DNA of 64,000 nucleotides from Chytriomyces cf. hyalinus JEL632. Taxonomy: Eukaryota > Chytridiomycota > Chytridiomycetes > Chytridiales > Chytriomycetaceae. Every line of letters starts with the position of its first letter. Position 1 is the stretch's first letter. This document shows, piece by piece, positions 41,018 to 52,264 of the stretch. Under the pieces are notes generated by a model. That model ran no database searches. It was not told the origin of the DNA and saw only the letters and a list, made by a program, of their open reading frames with translations. The stretch spans positions 1 through 64,000 of the forward strand of contig JAIWWG010000055.1 of NCBI GenBank assembly GCA_025435555.1. Reading direction: 5' to 3'. Position numbers and translations under genes: made by a program.

Positions 41018-41849
41018 CTACGGAATCTCATCAAACGGCGCCGTGTCATTGAAGCACTTGTCCCACACAACCCTCACAGCATCCTCTGCAACAGTCCCCT
41101 CCCCACACCCTGGGAGCATCGAAACTCCCAACACTGCCCTCCTTCGAACACATGCCTGATGATGACGTGCGATTTGGAAATTGCCGCGACGCAGTTCGCG
41201 AGTGAATCTGCATTCACCGGAGAGATTGACTGCGCGGATTTCTGCGCATGCGTGCTGCTCGGGTGATTTCCAGTTGATGTTGGTTGTGCAGTGGTCGAAT
41301 GCGTGCACAAGCTAGAGTAAAAAATCTTAGTGATGGCAATGCCTATGCAGTGAATGGTGTACAATACCTCGTGTGTGATTGTATCTTCCATGTGCTGTCT
41401 GTTGAGAAACTTGTTTTGGCATAGTACAACCTGCCAAGAAAGAATTCAGTCAATATACAGTGACAGCAACATCATTCAACAACACTCACCCCCGCGTCTG
41501 GAGAGAATCCACCGGCTCGATTCGAATCGCACGGCATACACACGAAATGCGATGCGTTGAACGGACAGCCAACTTTTTCAAGGTTTTCGAGCATGAATTT
41601 GGCCATTGCACCTGTGTCGATGTGAAGCATCAGAGATTTGAGTTGTTTAAGATCAGGAAAAGAAGATGCGCAACTGTTTGACAGCAGTTTTCCCTTCCAC
41701 TTTTCACACTTTGCTTTGTCGATTTCGTCCTGGGCAGTGTCCCTCACTGCTGCTTCGATCGGTGCTGGGATGTTGTTTGCTGTGGCTGCTGGTGCATTGG
41801 GTTGAGGTGCTGCTGGATGGGATGTGCTGGTGCCAAAGAGACCAAACAT
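41018..41849 (-). CDS. ATP23: mitochondrial inner-membrane metalloprotease ATP23 (peptidase M76)
   Basis: Exons 41849-41490, 41430-41368 and 41311-41018 join in phase 0. The junction of exons 2 and 3 creates the zinc motif H-E-L-V-H within E-D-T-I-T-H-E-L-V-H-A-F-D-H. Other family hallmarks are present: V-V-L-C-Q-N, C-A-E-I-R-A-V-N-L-S-G-E-C-R-F, C-V-R-R-R-A, and D-T-A-P-F-D-E-I-P at the end. ATP23 processes the Atp6 precursor and helps F1Fo-ATP synthase assembly in yeast. Length (about 239 residues) is typical. Confidence 0.92.
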
Positions 41850-42159
41850 TTTTTAAGTTTTTAATAAATCCGAATATATTTACCATCAGTTTACGTTAAT
41901 ATCATCGCATTCAATTCTCACGCGTTTTTCTGATTGTCATTCAAGACTTAAGGATCGGCGCCATACAATACTTGAATTGCTGACAAAATATGGACGAGAG
42001 ATGGACAATCTCAGTCAGAATCAAACTTGGAGCATTTTGCGCGTGGAAACGAGTACGAACTCAACAACGCGTGCATTCTGATCTCCACTGCGGATATATA
42101 GTCATTTTAACATGTTTTTATTGTGCTGGTATCGCACGTAAATGGGTATAAAGCATGAC
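41850..42159. other. intergenic, no gene seen
   Basis: About 310 bp between two minus-strand genes; it contains the ATP23 promoter and the 3' region of the Cys-rich gene. Confidence 0.4.
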
Positions 42160-42819
42160 TTAGTGGTAACTCTTGCCAGACTCAACACACCCAGAGAATG
42201 CGCTGCTCACAGAACACACAAGTCCATACTTGCCGCAGTTGTCGCTGTACTGCCAGTGCGCAGTGGGTCCAGCTGGTCCACAAACATAAATCTTGTTGTT
42301 TCCCTCGCCGCACGCGTATTGTCCTTGGTACCCCACACAGGAGGCACCTTCCTCATACCCGGCGTAGTTTGATACACGAATGCGGCTGGATTGCTTGTAT
42401 TGCTGAGGGGGTGAGGGTGCCTGGTAGTACTCCTGTGGAGGCGGTGGAGCCTGATAATATTGCTGAGAAGGAGGAGCCGGCTTGTATGGCGTGTCATACG
42501 AAGATCCGCTGTCGTAAGAAGAACCGCCGCCAGTGCATCCGGCCCAACTAGCATCTGCGAAGCATTGACCAACAGCGCTGCAGTCGGAGCTAAACTGCCA
42601 ATGGGCAGTGGGACCGGCCGGACCACAAGTAAGCATTTTGGTTCCGTCACAACAGAAGTTGAGGTTGTTGTTCTTTTGGTTTGGGTTGCAGGAAGAGCCT
42701 TTCACGCATGGTGTTTGGGCAGCGTAGTTTGAAGGGGAGTTGTTGGACTGTTGGAAGTAGTTGCTTGGAGCAGCAGAAGCGATGGAGGCCAAGGCAGAGA
42801 AGAGAGCTGTGTACTGCAT
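42160..42819 (-). CDS. secreted Cys-rich repeat protein, two domains
   Basis: Single exon, 219 residues. A signal peptide (M-Q-Y-T-A-L-F-S-A-L-A-S-I-A-S-A) is followed by one copy of the N-terminal domain (P-C-V-K-G-S-S-C-N-P-N-Q, N-F-C-C-D-G-T-K-M, C-G-P-A-G-P-T-A-H-W-Q, G-Q-C-F-A-D-A). A Pro/Tyr/Gln-rich linker and the C-terminal domain (S-R-I-R-V-S-N-Y-A-G-Y, ending C-V-E-S-G-K-S-Y-H) follow. It differs from the gene at 32992 mainly by having one instead of two N-terminal domains. Likely extracellular; function unknown. Confidence 0.8.
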   Translation of the reverse strand: MQYTALFSALASIASAAPSNYFQQSNNSPSNYAAQTPCVKGSSCNPNQKNNNLNFCCDGTKMLTCGPAGPTAHWQFSSDCSAVGQCFADASWAGCTGGGSSYDSGSSYDTPYKPAPPSQQYYQAPPPPQEYYQAPSPPQQYKQSSRIRVSNYAGYEEGASCVGYQGQYACGEGNNKIYVCGPAGPTAHWQYSDNCGKYGLVCSVSSAFSGCVESGKSYH

Positions 42820-42829
42820 TTTTGAGGAC

Positions 42830-42965
42830 TGAAGTTGTTATGAGAGAGAAGGGGGAATGTCCGTGCTGTTTATATGCGGTCAGGTCAGTCGTGTTCGATT
42901 GAACACTTTGGAGTCGAACCTTGATTGATGTCGAACATGGTTTCTTTGGTGTTCAACGCGCTCCA
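42830..42965 (-). promoter_or_regulatory. promoter with TTGAACAC-type motifs
   Basis: On the minus strand, GTTGAACACC, TGTTCGAC, GTTCGACT and a palindrome-like GTGTTCAATCGAACAC precede a TATA-like GCATATAAACAGC at about 70 bp before the ATG, followed by a CT-rich leader. The same word occurs near the other Cys-rich genes. Confidence 0.55.
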
Positions 42966-44354
42966 TTCTGTGAACACGCAAATACCAGCAGTCAGCAGCT
43001 CGAAGCAACGCTCACCATAATCACGGCTGCCTCCCACCGTGCTCCACACGCGCACTCAACACATGTGAAAATTGTCTGTAAGGTGTGAGCAGATAAAACA
43101 AAAAAAAAGACGCCGCCTGCACGCCGCATCACACATGTCTGTCCCTTTGATCTCTGAAGATAAACCGAACGCGCGTTATGTGACAATATATTTAGTTTCA
43201 TCACACACATGCATCAACCACTGACAGCATGAGCACTGAACACTGGGCGCACGTCTCAGCAGGATACAGGCAGATTGCCGCTAATAAAAAACGTGATTTG
43301 TGATGGCGTTCTTTTGGCAGTTATTTAAGACGCAACAGGGACGAAAAAAGAAAAACATAGGGGTTGGGCGCCAGGCAGTGAGCTGAATCACACATTCCCG
43401 CCCCTTTTACGATGGAGGCTGACGGACCTGCTTGCTCCCCCCAGTCACATTTTTCAGCCATTTACACCCATGTTGACAATCCCAGCAAGGCGATTTTGGG
43501 ACAGAAAAAACGCGTTTTGCTGGGCAGCACGCGTGATGCATGTGTGGTGTTGTTCACCCGCTGTATCACAACACGGGCGCTTTTATGATTGAACCTTTTT
43601 CGAACATCGAACACCTACTTTTGGGTTCAACTGCGCGTGAAGAAACTGAGGTACTGGTGCGCGTATTCTTGTTGTGGACCCAACTATATACAGTACTTAA
43701 GGTATTCATGGCATCACAGCATCGATGTCAGCGATTGACATGACAAACAGGTTTGTTCGAAACTATGATGCAACACCCAACAATCAAAATATGCCGCGTC
43801 TGTCCATCGTGCTTTCAGAATGCTTCAGCAGTGCTTGAGATAGTTTGTTGAGCATGAACGCAGTAACTCCGTTCAAGTTCTTGGAATATGTTTCATATTA
43901 AGAGTTTTCCAACTCCCTTCTGAGAGTTGGTCTCACACCGAAAATGATAAAAGTTTAAATTTAAAGATAAAAACATTTGTCCGTTCATCACTTTGATGTG
44001 AGTACATTCACTCCCCTCTCTCTCTTCGCTTTTCCGCATCAGAACATCCGCACTGTCAGAACTCTATAAGAGTGGTGGCAGTGCTGCTGTCAGGAGGAGG
44101 GCGCCTCGATATGGTGCCACTGGATCACTGACTGCACATCTCCGCCTTACTAATGACACTCTGCTTGATCCTCCGCATTGCATTGCTTTTCTGACTTGTT
44201 CGATCCCATTCTGACCCGGCCTTGTTTCAACACCACAGAGTTTAACGCGTCCAAACAAAAGAAAACAGCTTGCGAACATGACAATGTCGTACATGAGGCA
44301 AGCGACAACTGAAGCTTCCGGATGTTTCTCTAACAACCTTCAATATGCGATATC
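42966..44354. other. long intergenic, no gene seen
   Basis: About 1.4 kb with only short frames. A segment near 43266-43340 (CAGGCAGATTGCCGCTAAT, then CAGTTATTTAAGACGC) is similar to 60664-60735, which suggests a dispersed repeat. Old duplicated sequence is possible but not identifiable. Confidence 0.45.
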
Positions 44355-45874
44355 ATGCTCTTCTTGCCAATGCCCAACAGCGAGGACGTTGCATTCGTCA
44401 AACCCGTTCCTCGAAAACACGTCAACAGACTGAGCATACAGCACTGGTATGCAAGAACAATGCGCAGTCCCATTTTCGAACAAGAAACTGACTCGAATCT
44501 TCTTCTTTGATTTTTATTTTGTTTTGTTTTGTTTATTTTTTTGACAGGCAATTGCGCGATCTGGTTTCCTGTCCAAACACGCGGAAGGAGTTTTACTTTG
44601 TCAATCAAAACAATGTGCACGGCTACAACACCGACACTCAAACGGTGCGCTATCCGCCCTGCTTCATGTCAATGTGTCACCTGAGTTTCTCACGAATTTA
44701 GACAACAACCGTTTTAAAAGACCTCACTTACTCCCCAACGAGTATGACGACGGGGTACGATTTTTCATTTGCATGCGATTGTATAAGGGTTCTTACTATG
44801 GAAATAGGGAAGGATATATCGCCGCTGGTGGGCAAAGGAGTCAACTCACTGTTCGGCAGTTGGCAACAAACTGGTAAATGACGCGTGCATTTTGCACCCG
44901 AATCAAAACCCATCATCATTAAAAAAACCCACCCTCATACCCAGGTTCGCCCAAGCAACAGTCGGCGGATCCATCAATAACGCCATGACAATCAGCGCAT
45001 ACCACAATCAAGCACGTCTCCTCATATGCAACAATGATGAAACCATTAAAGTATACTCGCTACCAAGTCTACAACGAATTACGAGCATCAGTTTACCCAC
45101 CGCTGTGAATTACTGCAGCGTGAGCCCGGATGGACGAAAGTTGTGTGCAGTTGGGGATTCGAATCAAGTGTTTTTGTATGACGTTGGGCCTGGAGGAAGT
45201 TATCAGCGGGTTCAGTCTTTGACGGGTGAGGACTTTTTGTGCGTTTTGTTTTTTAAGAGTCTTGTCATGCTCACACACGCGTTTCTTTCACAGCTGTTTC
45301 CGATGCATGTTTTTCCTGCGCATGGAATCAATCATCGGATAAATTTGCGGTTGCAACGCAAGATGGGTTTGCATGTGTGTGGGATATTCGAAGCACAGAA
45401 AAAGTGGCGAAACTGCCGACAAAACAGAACCCGCAAGTGAAAGGTGCTGCGCGAAGTATCAAATTCTCGCCGTCAGGATCGATCGATTTACTCTTGTTTA
45501 GTGAGGTAACGAAAAAAGAAAAAAGGTTTTCGTTTGTTGTGATAAAGTACTAATTTCGATTTCGCAGCATGTCTCTTATGTGAACCTTGTCGATGCAAGA
45601 ACATTTAACGAATGCCAGAGCATCCGTGTTGCACCGCCGCACTGCGATCAACATATTTCTGGTGTTTCATATTCTCCCGATTCGAAGTCCATCTTTGTTG
45701 GTCAGTCTTGATATAATTCTCGAGTCAACAGTTTGTAAACTCTTACACTAACTCCACGCTTTATGTGTTCCCACGCACGCGTTTGTTTTCATTTTAGGCC
45801 TTGAGACGACAGTTTTAGAGTATGACGTCGACACAATGAGTCGCAGGTCCTTTCCTGAAGGATCCATTATTTGA
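44355..45874 (+). CDS. WD40 repeat protein of the fungal DUF2415 type
   Basis: Eight exons (44355-44446, 44548-44644, 44702-44754, 44808-44873, 44945-45225, 45294-45505, 45568-45700, 45798-45874) join in phase. Hallmarks of the fungal DUF2415 family are the start (I-Q-H-W-Q-L-R-D-L-V), A-A-G-G-Q-R-S-Q-L, L-L-I-C-N-N-D-E-T-I-K-V-Y-S-L and D-G-F-A-C-V-W-D-I-R. Near the end is L-L-F-S-E-H-V-S-Y-V-N-L-V-D-A-R-T-F. The WD units form a beta-propeller, normally a scaffold for protein complexes. Function is unknown. Small exons 3 and 4 were placed by frame and family pattern. Confidence 0.75.
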
Positions 45875-46136
45875 GCACAACAAACGATACATTTTCCTGT
45901 TTATTTTGTTTCTTTTATTTTCTGTATTAAAGCGATTTTTGGGTTCTAAACTCCAGGTGATGGCATATTGTCCAGACTTAAATCGTCGCAATTATTTATT
46001 GCAAAGCTGGAACCCCAACAAATAAATGGAAACTTGGGACAGCAGATGAATCAGCAAACTTTTAAAAAATAATGAGCGGCAGAAAAAGCAGAAAAGGAAA
46101 GCGACTAAATATTAAGAGTCCCCATTTAGATTATCA

Positions 46137-48265
46137 TCAGTGATGGTCATGAGAATGCCCAACAGAATGATCATGTCCATGGCTCGATGAATGTCCATGT
46201 GAATGCGCGTCACCCACTTTCGACGCATGATTTGAACTGCCATGAGAATGTTCGTGGAGATTCGACTTGTTTGATGACTCTGCACGGTCTGCATCGACAA
46301 CATCCAGTTGAGAGTCCTTTCTCCCAAGTTTAAACGGAGTCACACGTTTCAACCAAGCTCCACTCGTTTCAACCGGCGAAGTTGGAACTGCAACCGAAGA
46401 ACTATCGTGTTTGTTTGAAGTCAACCACGCCGCAGCTGGGGCACCCGCTGTGTTGTTTGAAACTTCTGGAACGTCCTTATTTTCAAGCGCAACTAACGCG
46501 TTTTCGTCTGGACAACACACTTGCTCATTACATTCGCCACCTTCACATTTCAGCAAACATCCGTCTTCAGTGTCCTCATCGCCAGCCACACTGCCAGCCG
46601 CATGCGACGGACCGGCAGAATCAGACGCAACGCCATTATTAATTCGCCGCTTCACAAATTCGGGCTGCACAGTCGTGCTGTGAATTCCGTATCCATGAAG
46701 CAACCGTTTCACATTGGCTGCAATTTGCATATACGATTGATCAGGGTTTGACGACGGATCGAGACACCGCACGTGAACACTTGCGACAGTTTTGTTGTCA
46801 CTGAGACCCCATACGTGTAATTCGTGGATATCCAGTACACCGGGTAACGCCAGGATTTCAGTCCTCAGTTTTTCCATTGATACAGAGCTGGGGACACCTT
46901 GAAGCAAAATATACGCTGCAGAGCGAACAAGCGGAATCGCGCTTGACACAATCAGTCCAGTAATCAAGAGCGACACAAGCGGATCCATGTAATATTTCCA
47001 ATCCCCCTCTGCAAACATCATGACCAAAGAACTGATGATGACTCCAACGGATCCAAGTGCATCTCCCAATGCGTGCAAAAATAGTCCTTGCATGTTCATG
47101 TTCCCGTGGCTGTGGCCACCATGGCCATGACTGTGATCATGGTTTTGATGGCTGTGATGGGAATGGTGGTCATCTTCATCCACGGTGACACTTGTTTCTG
47201 CATGATCATGTGAATGCGAATGCGAATGGTGGCCATGGTCACCATGACTGTGCGGGTGCTGTTCGTGTTGAAGTTTCGATGTTGACGATGTTGCCGTGGA
47301 TTGTCTCATCCGATCAGCCTCAGCGATAATCGTCGCTCGAGCATGCGCAAAAGAGTGGTAAGCAACCGGCTGCGAGATTATTTCAGTCATTGGAACAGAT
47401 TCAGAAGAGTTTGAACTGGAGTCATCAGAGAGGATTGTGGGATTCGCAGCAGCAACAAGAGGGTCCGAGGCAAGCGCCTCCATTTTCTTTTTTTTCTCCT
47501 TTTTTGCTGAATGTCCGCCGCCGTGGGAGTGGGTGTGTGAATGCGAGTGGTGGTCATGTCCATGGTCGCCATGGTCGTGGTGCACATGACCACCAAACAG
47601 AAACATTCCCAGCAGATTGACACCAAGACCTACGCATCCAACAATAAGGACCATTTTCGGGTTCTCGATACCTTTTGTTTTTTGTTTTGAAATAGACACA
47701 TCCAAACAATCAGCACAACATCAAAACAAAACACTGAAGGAGAAAATAAAATAAAATATAAAAGAAGCAGCAACTTACCAACAGGATTAATAAAGCGCTG
47801 GACGGCCTCAATCGCAATCGTGAAACAAAGGGCCAAAAGAAAAACGGCGTTTGCGAATGCGCCGAGAATCTCGGCTCGCTGATACCCGAAAGTAAACTGC
47901 GGTTTACGAACACGCTGCTTCGCAAGGCGGATGGCGTAGAATGCAATCACGAGTGCGAGGACATCGCTCAGCTGTGTTTTGTTGTGAGTGAGTCAGTGTG
48001 AGTCATTCGGATGCAGCGAGAGACAGCGTAAGGGGAACAGAGTGAGAGAAAGAGAGATAGAGATAGCGACAGCCAACGAGAGGTGAATACATGAGATGAA
48101 GAGAAAGAAAAAGGAGACACAGAAAATAGCACCCACCATGTGAAACGAGTCTGCAATCAGCGCAATCGACCCAGTCAGATACCCTGCGATAATCTCAAGA
48201 AGGAAGATTCCCAGTGTCAGGGCCCCGACAATCAGAATCTTTGCTTCTCTTTGGAGCTCAATCAT
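46137..48265 (-). CDS. zinc transporter, cation diffusion facilitator (ZRC1/COT1-like)
   Basis: Exons 48265-48137, 47971-47779 and 47671-46137. Six membrane helices are in the usual order. Zinc-site pairs H-x3-D are seen in helix 2 (A-D-S-F-H-M-L-S-D) and helix 5 (F-L-H-A-L-G-D-A-L). Two His-rich cytosolic loops lie between helices (H-V-H-H-D-H-G-D-H and further on), plus a third His-rich stretch at the C-terminus. A V-G-G or G-Y-Q-R-A-E-I-L-G-A segment between helices matches the family. It moves zinc (and possibly cobalt) into the vacuole in exchange for protons. The His-rich C-terminus is unusually long. An opposite-strand frame is a shadow. Confidence 0.88.
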
Positions 48266-48317
48266 GGCTGCGAGTGAATGTGTGAGTTGTGTTTATTTTA
48301 TTTTAAATATTTATAGA

Positions 48318-49304
48318 ATGGGTCGTGTTTCCCTCGCAGCACTCTGCAACGCCCACGGCCAGGACCCAAGTTTATCATTCTCGCCCGTGGCAGACACTTC
48401 CGATGCGCCCAATCCAAGTTGGTGGAAATTGCGGGTCAGTGTCTGTGGCTATACATTCGAGGGCGAGGAGTGGAAGGACAGCCGCAAGAAGGCTGCAAGC
48501 GAGGTGACTCACGCCTTTTCGACTGAACGAGATCTGCTTCTCTCAATACGTTGGAAGTGACTCATGAGTCAGTGGATAAAACAGGCTGAGCGAGTTGCGT
48601 TCAGAGCACTGTCAAAGAAATGGGCACGGCACAACCCAAACCACACTCCCACAGCGCGCCCTGTGCATTCATCTCAGAGCTCGTCAAACTCATGGGCTTC
48701 GAATTCAAATCCCGAAACTGAACACGTCTCAGTTCCAAGCGTGCGTACCCTCGAAACTGAACCAGCCAACTTCATCAAACGCATCAGAACGGATGAACCA
48801 GTTGCCGTAGCACACGTTCGCGATCAATCTGCCGGAAAAAAGGCAGTCGCACCGCAACAAGTACCCAACTCGACAGCTTCTACCACATCCAGCGCATTTG
48901 TTCCAAGGCAAGGTCGAAATTACAAGAGGTTCTCCCTCCCTCCCTTCTCTCTCTTTCTCTCTCACTCTCTCTCTTTTCCCACTCTCCCCATTTTGACCTG
49001 CTCACCCTTCAAATCTCTTCATTGATAAAGCCTCCCTTCTGAATTCAGCATAATCTGCGAAATGATGCCAAACTACCGACAACGCTCCGGCAAAGAAAGG
49101 CGCGCCGTTAAACTCGCAGTCAAACGATTTCTCACTCAGGAACTTCAAGATCGGTTTTCTGAATGCGTGACTGCTTGCAAGGGCCACAACGGTCTGCATC
49201 AGACGTATTCTGTTCCTGCGAATATTCACTACAAGTTTGAAGACTGGATATTTGCAGAGTTGAAACGATGCTTTCCCGATGATGTTGTGCGCGTGAGCCC
49301 GTGA
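48318..49304 (+). CDS. double-stranded RNA-binding domain protein
   Basis: Exons 48318-48503, 48585-48928 and 49049-49304, about 261 residues. The first 75 residues form a dsRBD: L-A-A-L-C-N-A-H-G-Q-D-P, then W-W-K-L-R-V-S-V-C-G-Y-T-F-E-G-E, then R-K-K-A-A-S-E-A-E-R-V-A-F-R-A-L. The last part crosses the first intron. A Ser/Thr/Asn-rich linker follows, then a basic C-terminal segment (R-Q-R-S-G-K-E-R-R-A-V-K-L-A-V-K-R) that I cannot assign. It is not accompanied by an RNase III or deaminase domain. Likely binds structured RNA. Confidence 0.65.
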
Positions 49305-49356
49305 GAAAGGGAGTAATTGTTTTTATCGTAAAATGAGTAAATAAAAGATCCTCGAA

Positions 49357-50644
49357 ATGGCGAACGAAGACGAGGAGTTCAAACGGGAAATGTCAGTGGA
49401 CGAAAAGATGAAGGACGAAGTTTCGGAGGGTGGAAGAGACAGAGATGCAGACAGAGACAGGGGCAGAGACAAAGACGGCGATGATAAAGACAAGGTGCGC
49501 TTTGGGAAGGATCGGCGCAGCGATGATGTCAAGTCCCTCTTTGTGCGTGGCCTGGCACAGGGAACCAGGTATATACTTTTGATTTTTCTGTTGAGCCGTT
49601 GTTCTTGTGGTTTCTGTGTGGAGCTTTTATCTTACTCGCCGCTTTGCGTGCATGCTCAAAAGGGCCGAGGATTTGAACAGCGCTTTTGAAACATATGGAA
49701 AAGTCAGAGACGGTGAGTCCATCTCTTTTCCCACACATCAAATGAAGCCATATTTTAAAAAACTTGCGACGGCAGTGTACATCCCCAAGGACTACTACTC
49801 TGGCGGTATCAAGGGCTTCGCATACATCCAGTAGGTGTCCCAAGTCATGTTTGACCTCCAAATACACCCACCCCCAAACTACTCCCCGTCCTGCTGTCCT
49901 TGCAAGTGTTTTTACGTCGACCTGCAAGTTTCACGCAAGAAGAGAAGCTTGGCTGACATGAATCAAGAGGGGAGATGGGGGCTCCAAGATGTGTTTTGGA
50001 TACAAGCAAGTTCAAGTTTTGACAAGAGAGAGAGAGCAGGCGTCCTTTGTCCATCCCCCCTTCAAGTTTTTGATTTCCTTTTTGACCGCCAAGTCAAGTC
50101 ACAAACGCTACACTTTCCTGAACTCAAGCTTTACATGAACTCTCTCCACTCTCTCTCCCTTCATGCTAGATATGAGTCCCAAGCCGAAGCAGACACCGCG
50201 TATGACAAGATTGAATATCTTACGATTAACGGCCGTCGTTTGACTGTCGAGTGGGCTTCTGGGGACCGAAAGAGTATATATTTCATTTTAGTTAACCTGC
50301 TCACATGCTAATAGTTTTTCAAAATTAGCTCCTGGACAGATGCGCAATAAAGACGGCTCGCGCGCAGGTGGGAGCAATAGCGGCAGTGGTGGTGGCGGCC
50401 GCCGAAGAAGTGTTGAAAGATACAGACCGCGTGACAGTGGTCGCTCGCGCTCCAGAAGCCGTTCGAGAGATCGCCGTCGGCGGTCCAGATCTCGGTAGGT
50501 TATTGGTCAAATGATGCCAGTACATCGTTCTTATTCAGATTATTCTGTATATGCAGCTCCCCACCTCGTCGACGCGATCGATCTTACTCGCGGGACAGAG
50601 ATTCCAGACGGGACAGAGACAGGGGGGACAGAGACAGACGATAA
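49357..50644 (+). CDS. SR-type splicing factor (SRSF10/TRA2-like)
   Basis: Seven exons: 49357-49568, 49663-49712, 49776-49830, 50170-50273, 50329-50494 and 50557-50644 cover the main frame, with a 339-nt intron before 50170. A charged N-terminus precedes an RRM (S-L-F-V-R-G-L, then G-F-A-Y-I-Q-Y). Directly after it comes G-D-R-K-T-P-G-Q-M, typical of SRSF10/12, and a C-terminal RS domain (S-R-S-R-S-R, S-P-P-R-R-R-D-R-S, R-D-R-D). Nuclear splicing regulation is expected. The long intron with CT-rich stretches may itself be a regulated intron, as in other SR genes; that is inference. I count six exons; a seventh is not supported. Confidence 0.85.
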
Positions 50645-50880
50645 AAATTCAGCAAGCATTGGAGTGGCGCAGGTCGTACCATGGACTTTGCCCCGATGTT
50701 TGAATGTGGTTTCTGTTTTGTTTCGCTCCGTTATTTTTCATGTTGTTGGTTCGAGTCTTTTTCTGTGTTTTATCAGCGGATTTATTAAAGCATCCTGCTT
50801 CTGATCTCTGAAAGTGAGTGTCGTCACATGAATTGTTAGAATGGGAAGGAGAAACACTTGAAAAAAAAATTTTGAATCGT

Positions 50881-52258
50881 CAGATGCCCAGTCGCGTCGA
50901 TTTGCTCGGAAATGCGGGATATGTTCGCAGTCGAAATCGTTCCACTTCCTCACGAAGAATTGCAATGTCCTGCGACTGACTTTTTGCCAGATCCACCAAC
51001 TTTGGTCGCGTATAAATGTCGCTAAGCGAGTTTTTATCCCCAAATTTGCGCCGCCACCTGCTCCAGCCATAGTTTTGCGCATGACTGCGCAAAGGGAGGT
51101 GGAGGTGTTAAAAAGATAAAAGAAAGGAGCCAAAATAGGGACAAAGACAAACCTTGCACGTCATGAATTTTACGCCGTTCTTTGACTGCCGCTTCTAAAT
51201 CGCGTAGCCGCAGTTCCAGTTTATCATTCTCGCGTTTCTTTTCATTCATTTCTTCACGCGGTTTGTTCTCTGGACGGATGAGTTCCTCTTTTTCAGTTTC
51301 TTCGGACCGGTCATCCAGTTTTCCGCCCATCATGATCATGACGCCTCGTTCGCGGTAGTTGTCTTCTTGGGCGGCGCGTCGGCGGTCTTCTTCTTCGCGT
51401 TTTTGTGCTTCAATTCGTCTCAACTCTTCAGGTCCAATGAACTGTGAAAATGATATGTGGAGTCAGTTTCATGGATGTATTTGCTTCCGCTTCATTTGAT
51501 TTTTCTTCACCTTTTCTGCGTGCACTTCGCTATCATTTACTTCAATCATTCTCTCGGGAACCTCGTCAGCACCGGTTTGAACAGCGCTTCTTGAGACTGT
51601 TCACAGTTGATGTTGTGTTGAGATACTCGAAGGCAGGTGTGTAAATTGCTGTTACCTGCAACTCAGCCATAATCGTTGCAATTCGATCATTCTTGTCGTC
51701 AATCTTCATAATTTCATCTTTCTTGACTTTGAAAAGTCTTTGAAGTTCGTGTTGAATTCGACCTTGATTTAGTTGATGGCTTCGTCCAACAGAATCCGTT
51801 TCCGTTCGTCCGTTGTGAGTTCCAAGCCGCTGTACAGAAGCGATTTGAAGTGTTTGTATGTGTTTTCTTCAGGCGGTGGTAGCATTATGTGGCCTCCATT
51901 CCAACTCCTTCAAGACGCCGTCATTACCGACACAAACGATTTCATGCGCGTCTCGAGCGATGGCAATGTTCTTGACGCCGCCAATCAGGCTGTCGTGGGC
52001 AAAGAGTTTGGCGCTTCTTGTGTCTGCGAAGTTGAATGTGTTGCCTGAAACGTAGCATAGTACTGTCGGTGCAATGTGCTGAGGAGTGTTGACTGGTGCG
52101 TGGCCGTGCGATTTGCTGTGATATATACTGTAAGCATGGATGGATATAGGATCTTGAAGGAAAAATATTTGGACGCGTGATTGCTCTTGCCTGATTTCCA
52201 ACTCGCCAAAGAGCGTTGCTGGCATTCTTTGAACTTCGTTGTTTCTTTTTTTACACAA
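50881..52258 (-). pseudogene. cilium/flagellum-associated protein (CFAP43/44-like), decayed 3' part
   Basis: Reading right to left: a WD40-like stretch (F-N-F-A-D-T-R-S-A-K-L-F-A, then V-G-N-D-G-V-L-K-E-L-E-W) ends in a stop. A one-base shift leads into L-P-P-P-E-E-N-T-Y-K-H-F-K-S-L-L. A TAA interrupts this, another shift follows, then K-K-D-E-I-M-K-I-D-D-K-N-D-R-I-A and, after an intron, F-I-G-P-E-E-L-R-R-I-E-A-Q-K-R-E-E-E. Then D-N-Y-R-E-R-G-V-M-I-M-M-G-G-K-L resembles the C-terminal coiled coil of CFAP43. Upstream WD repeats are missing. Such proteins exist only in ciliated lineages. At least three lesions. Confidence 0.5.
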
Positions 52259-52264
52259 ACCACT

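Noticed and set aside
46382-46751. Plus-strand frames inside the zinc-transporter gene
   Set aside because: They are shadows of the last exon of the transporter, without motifs.
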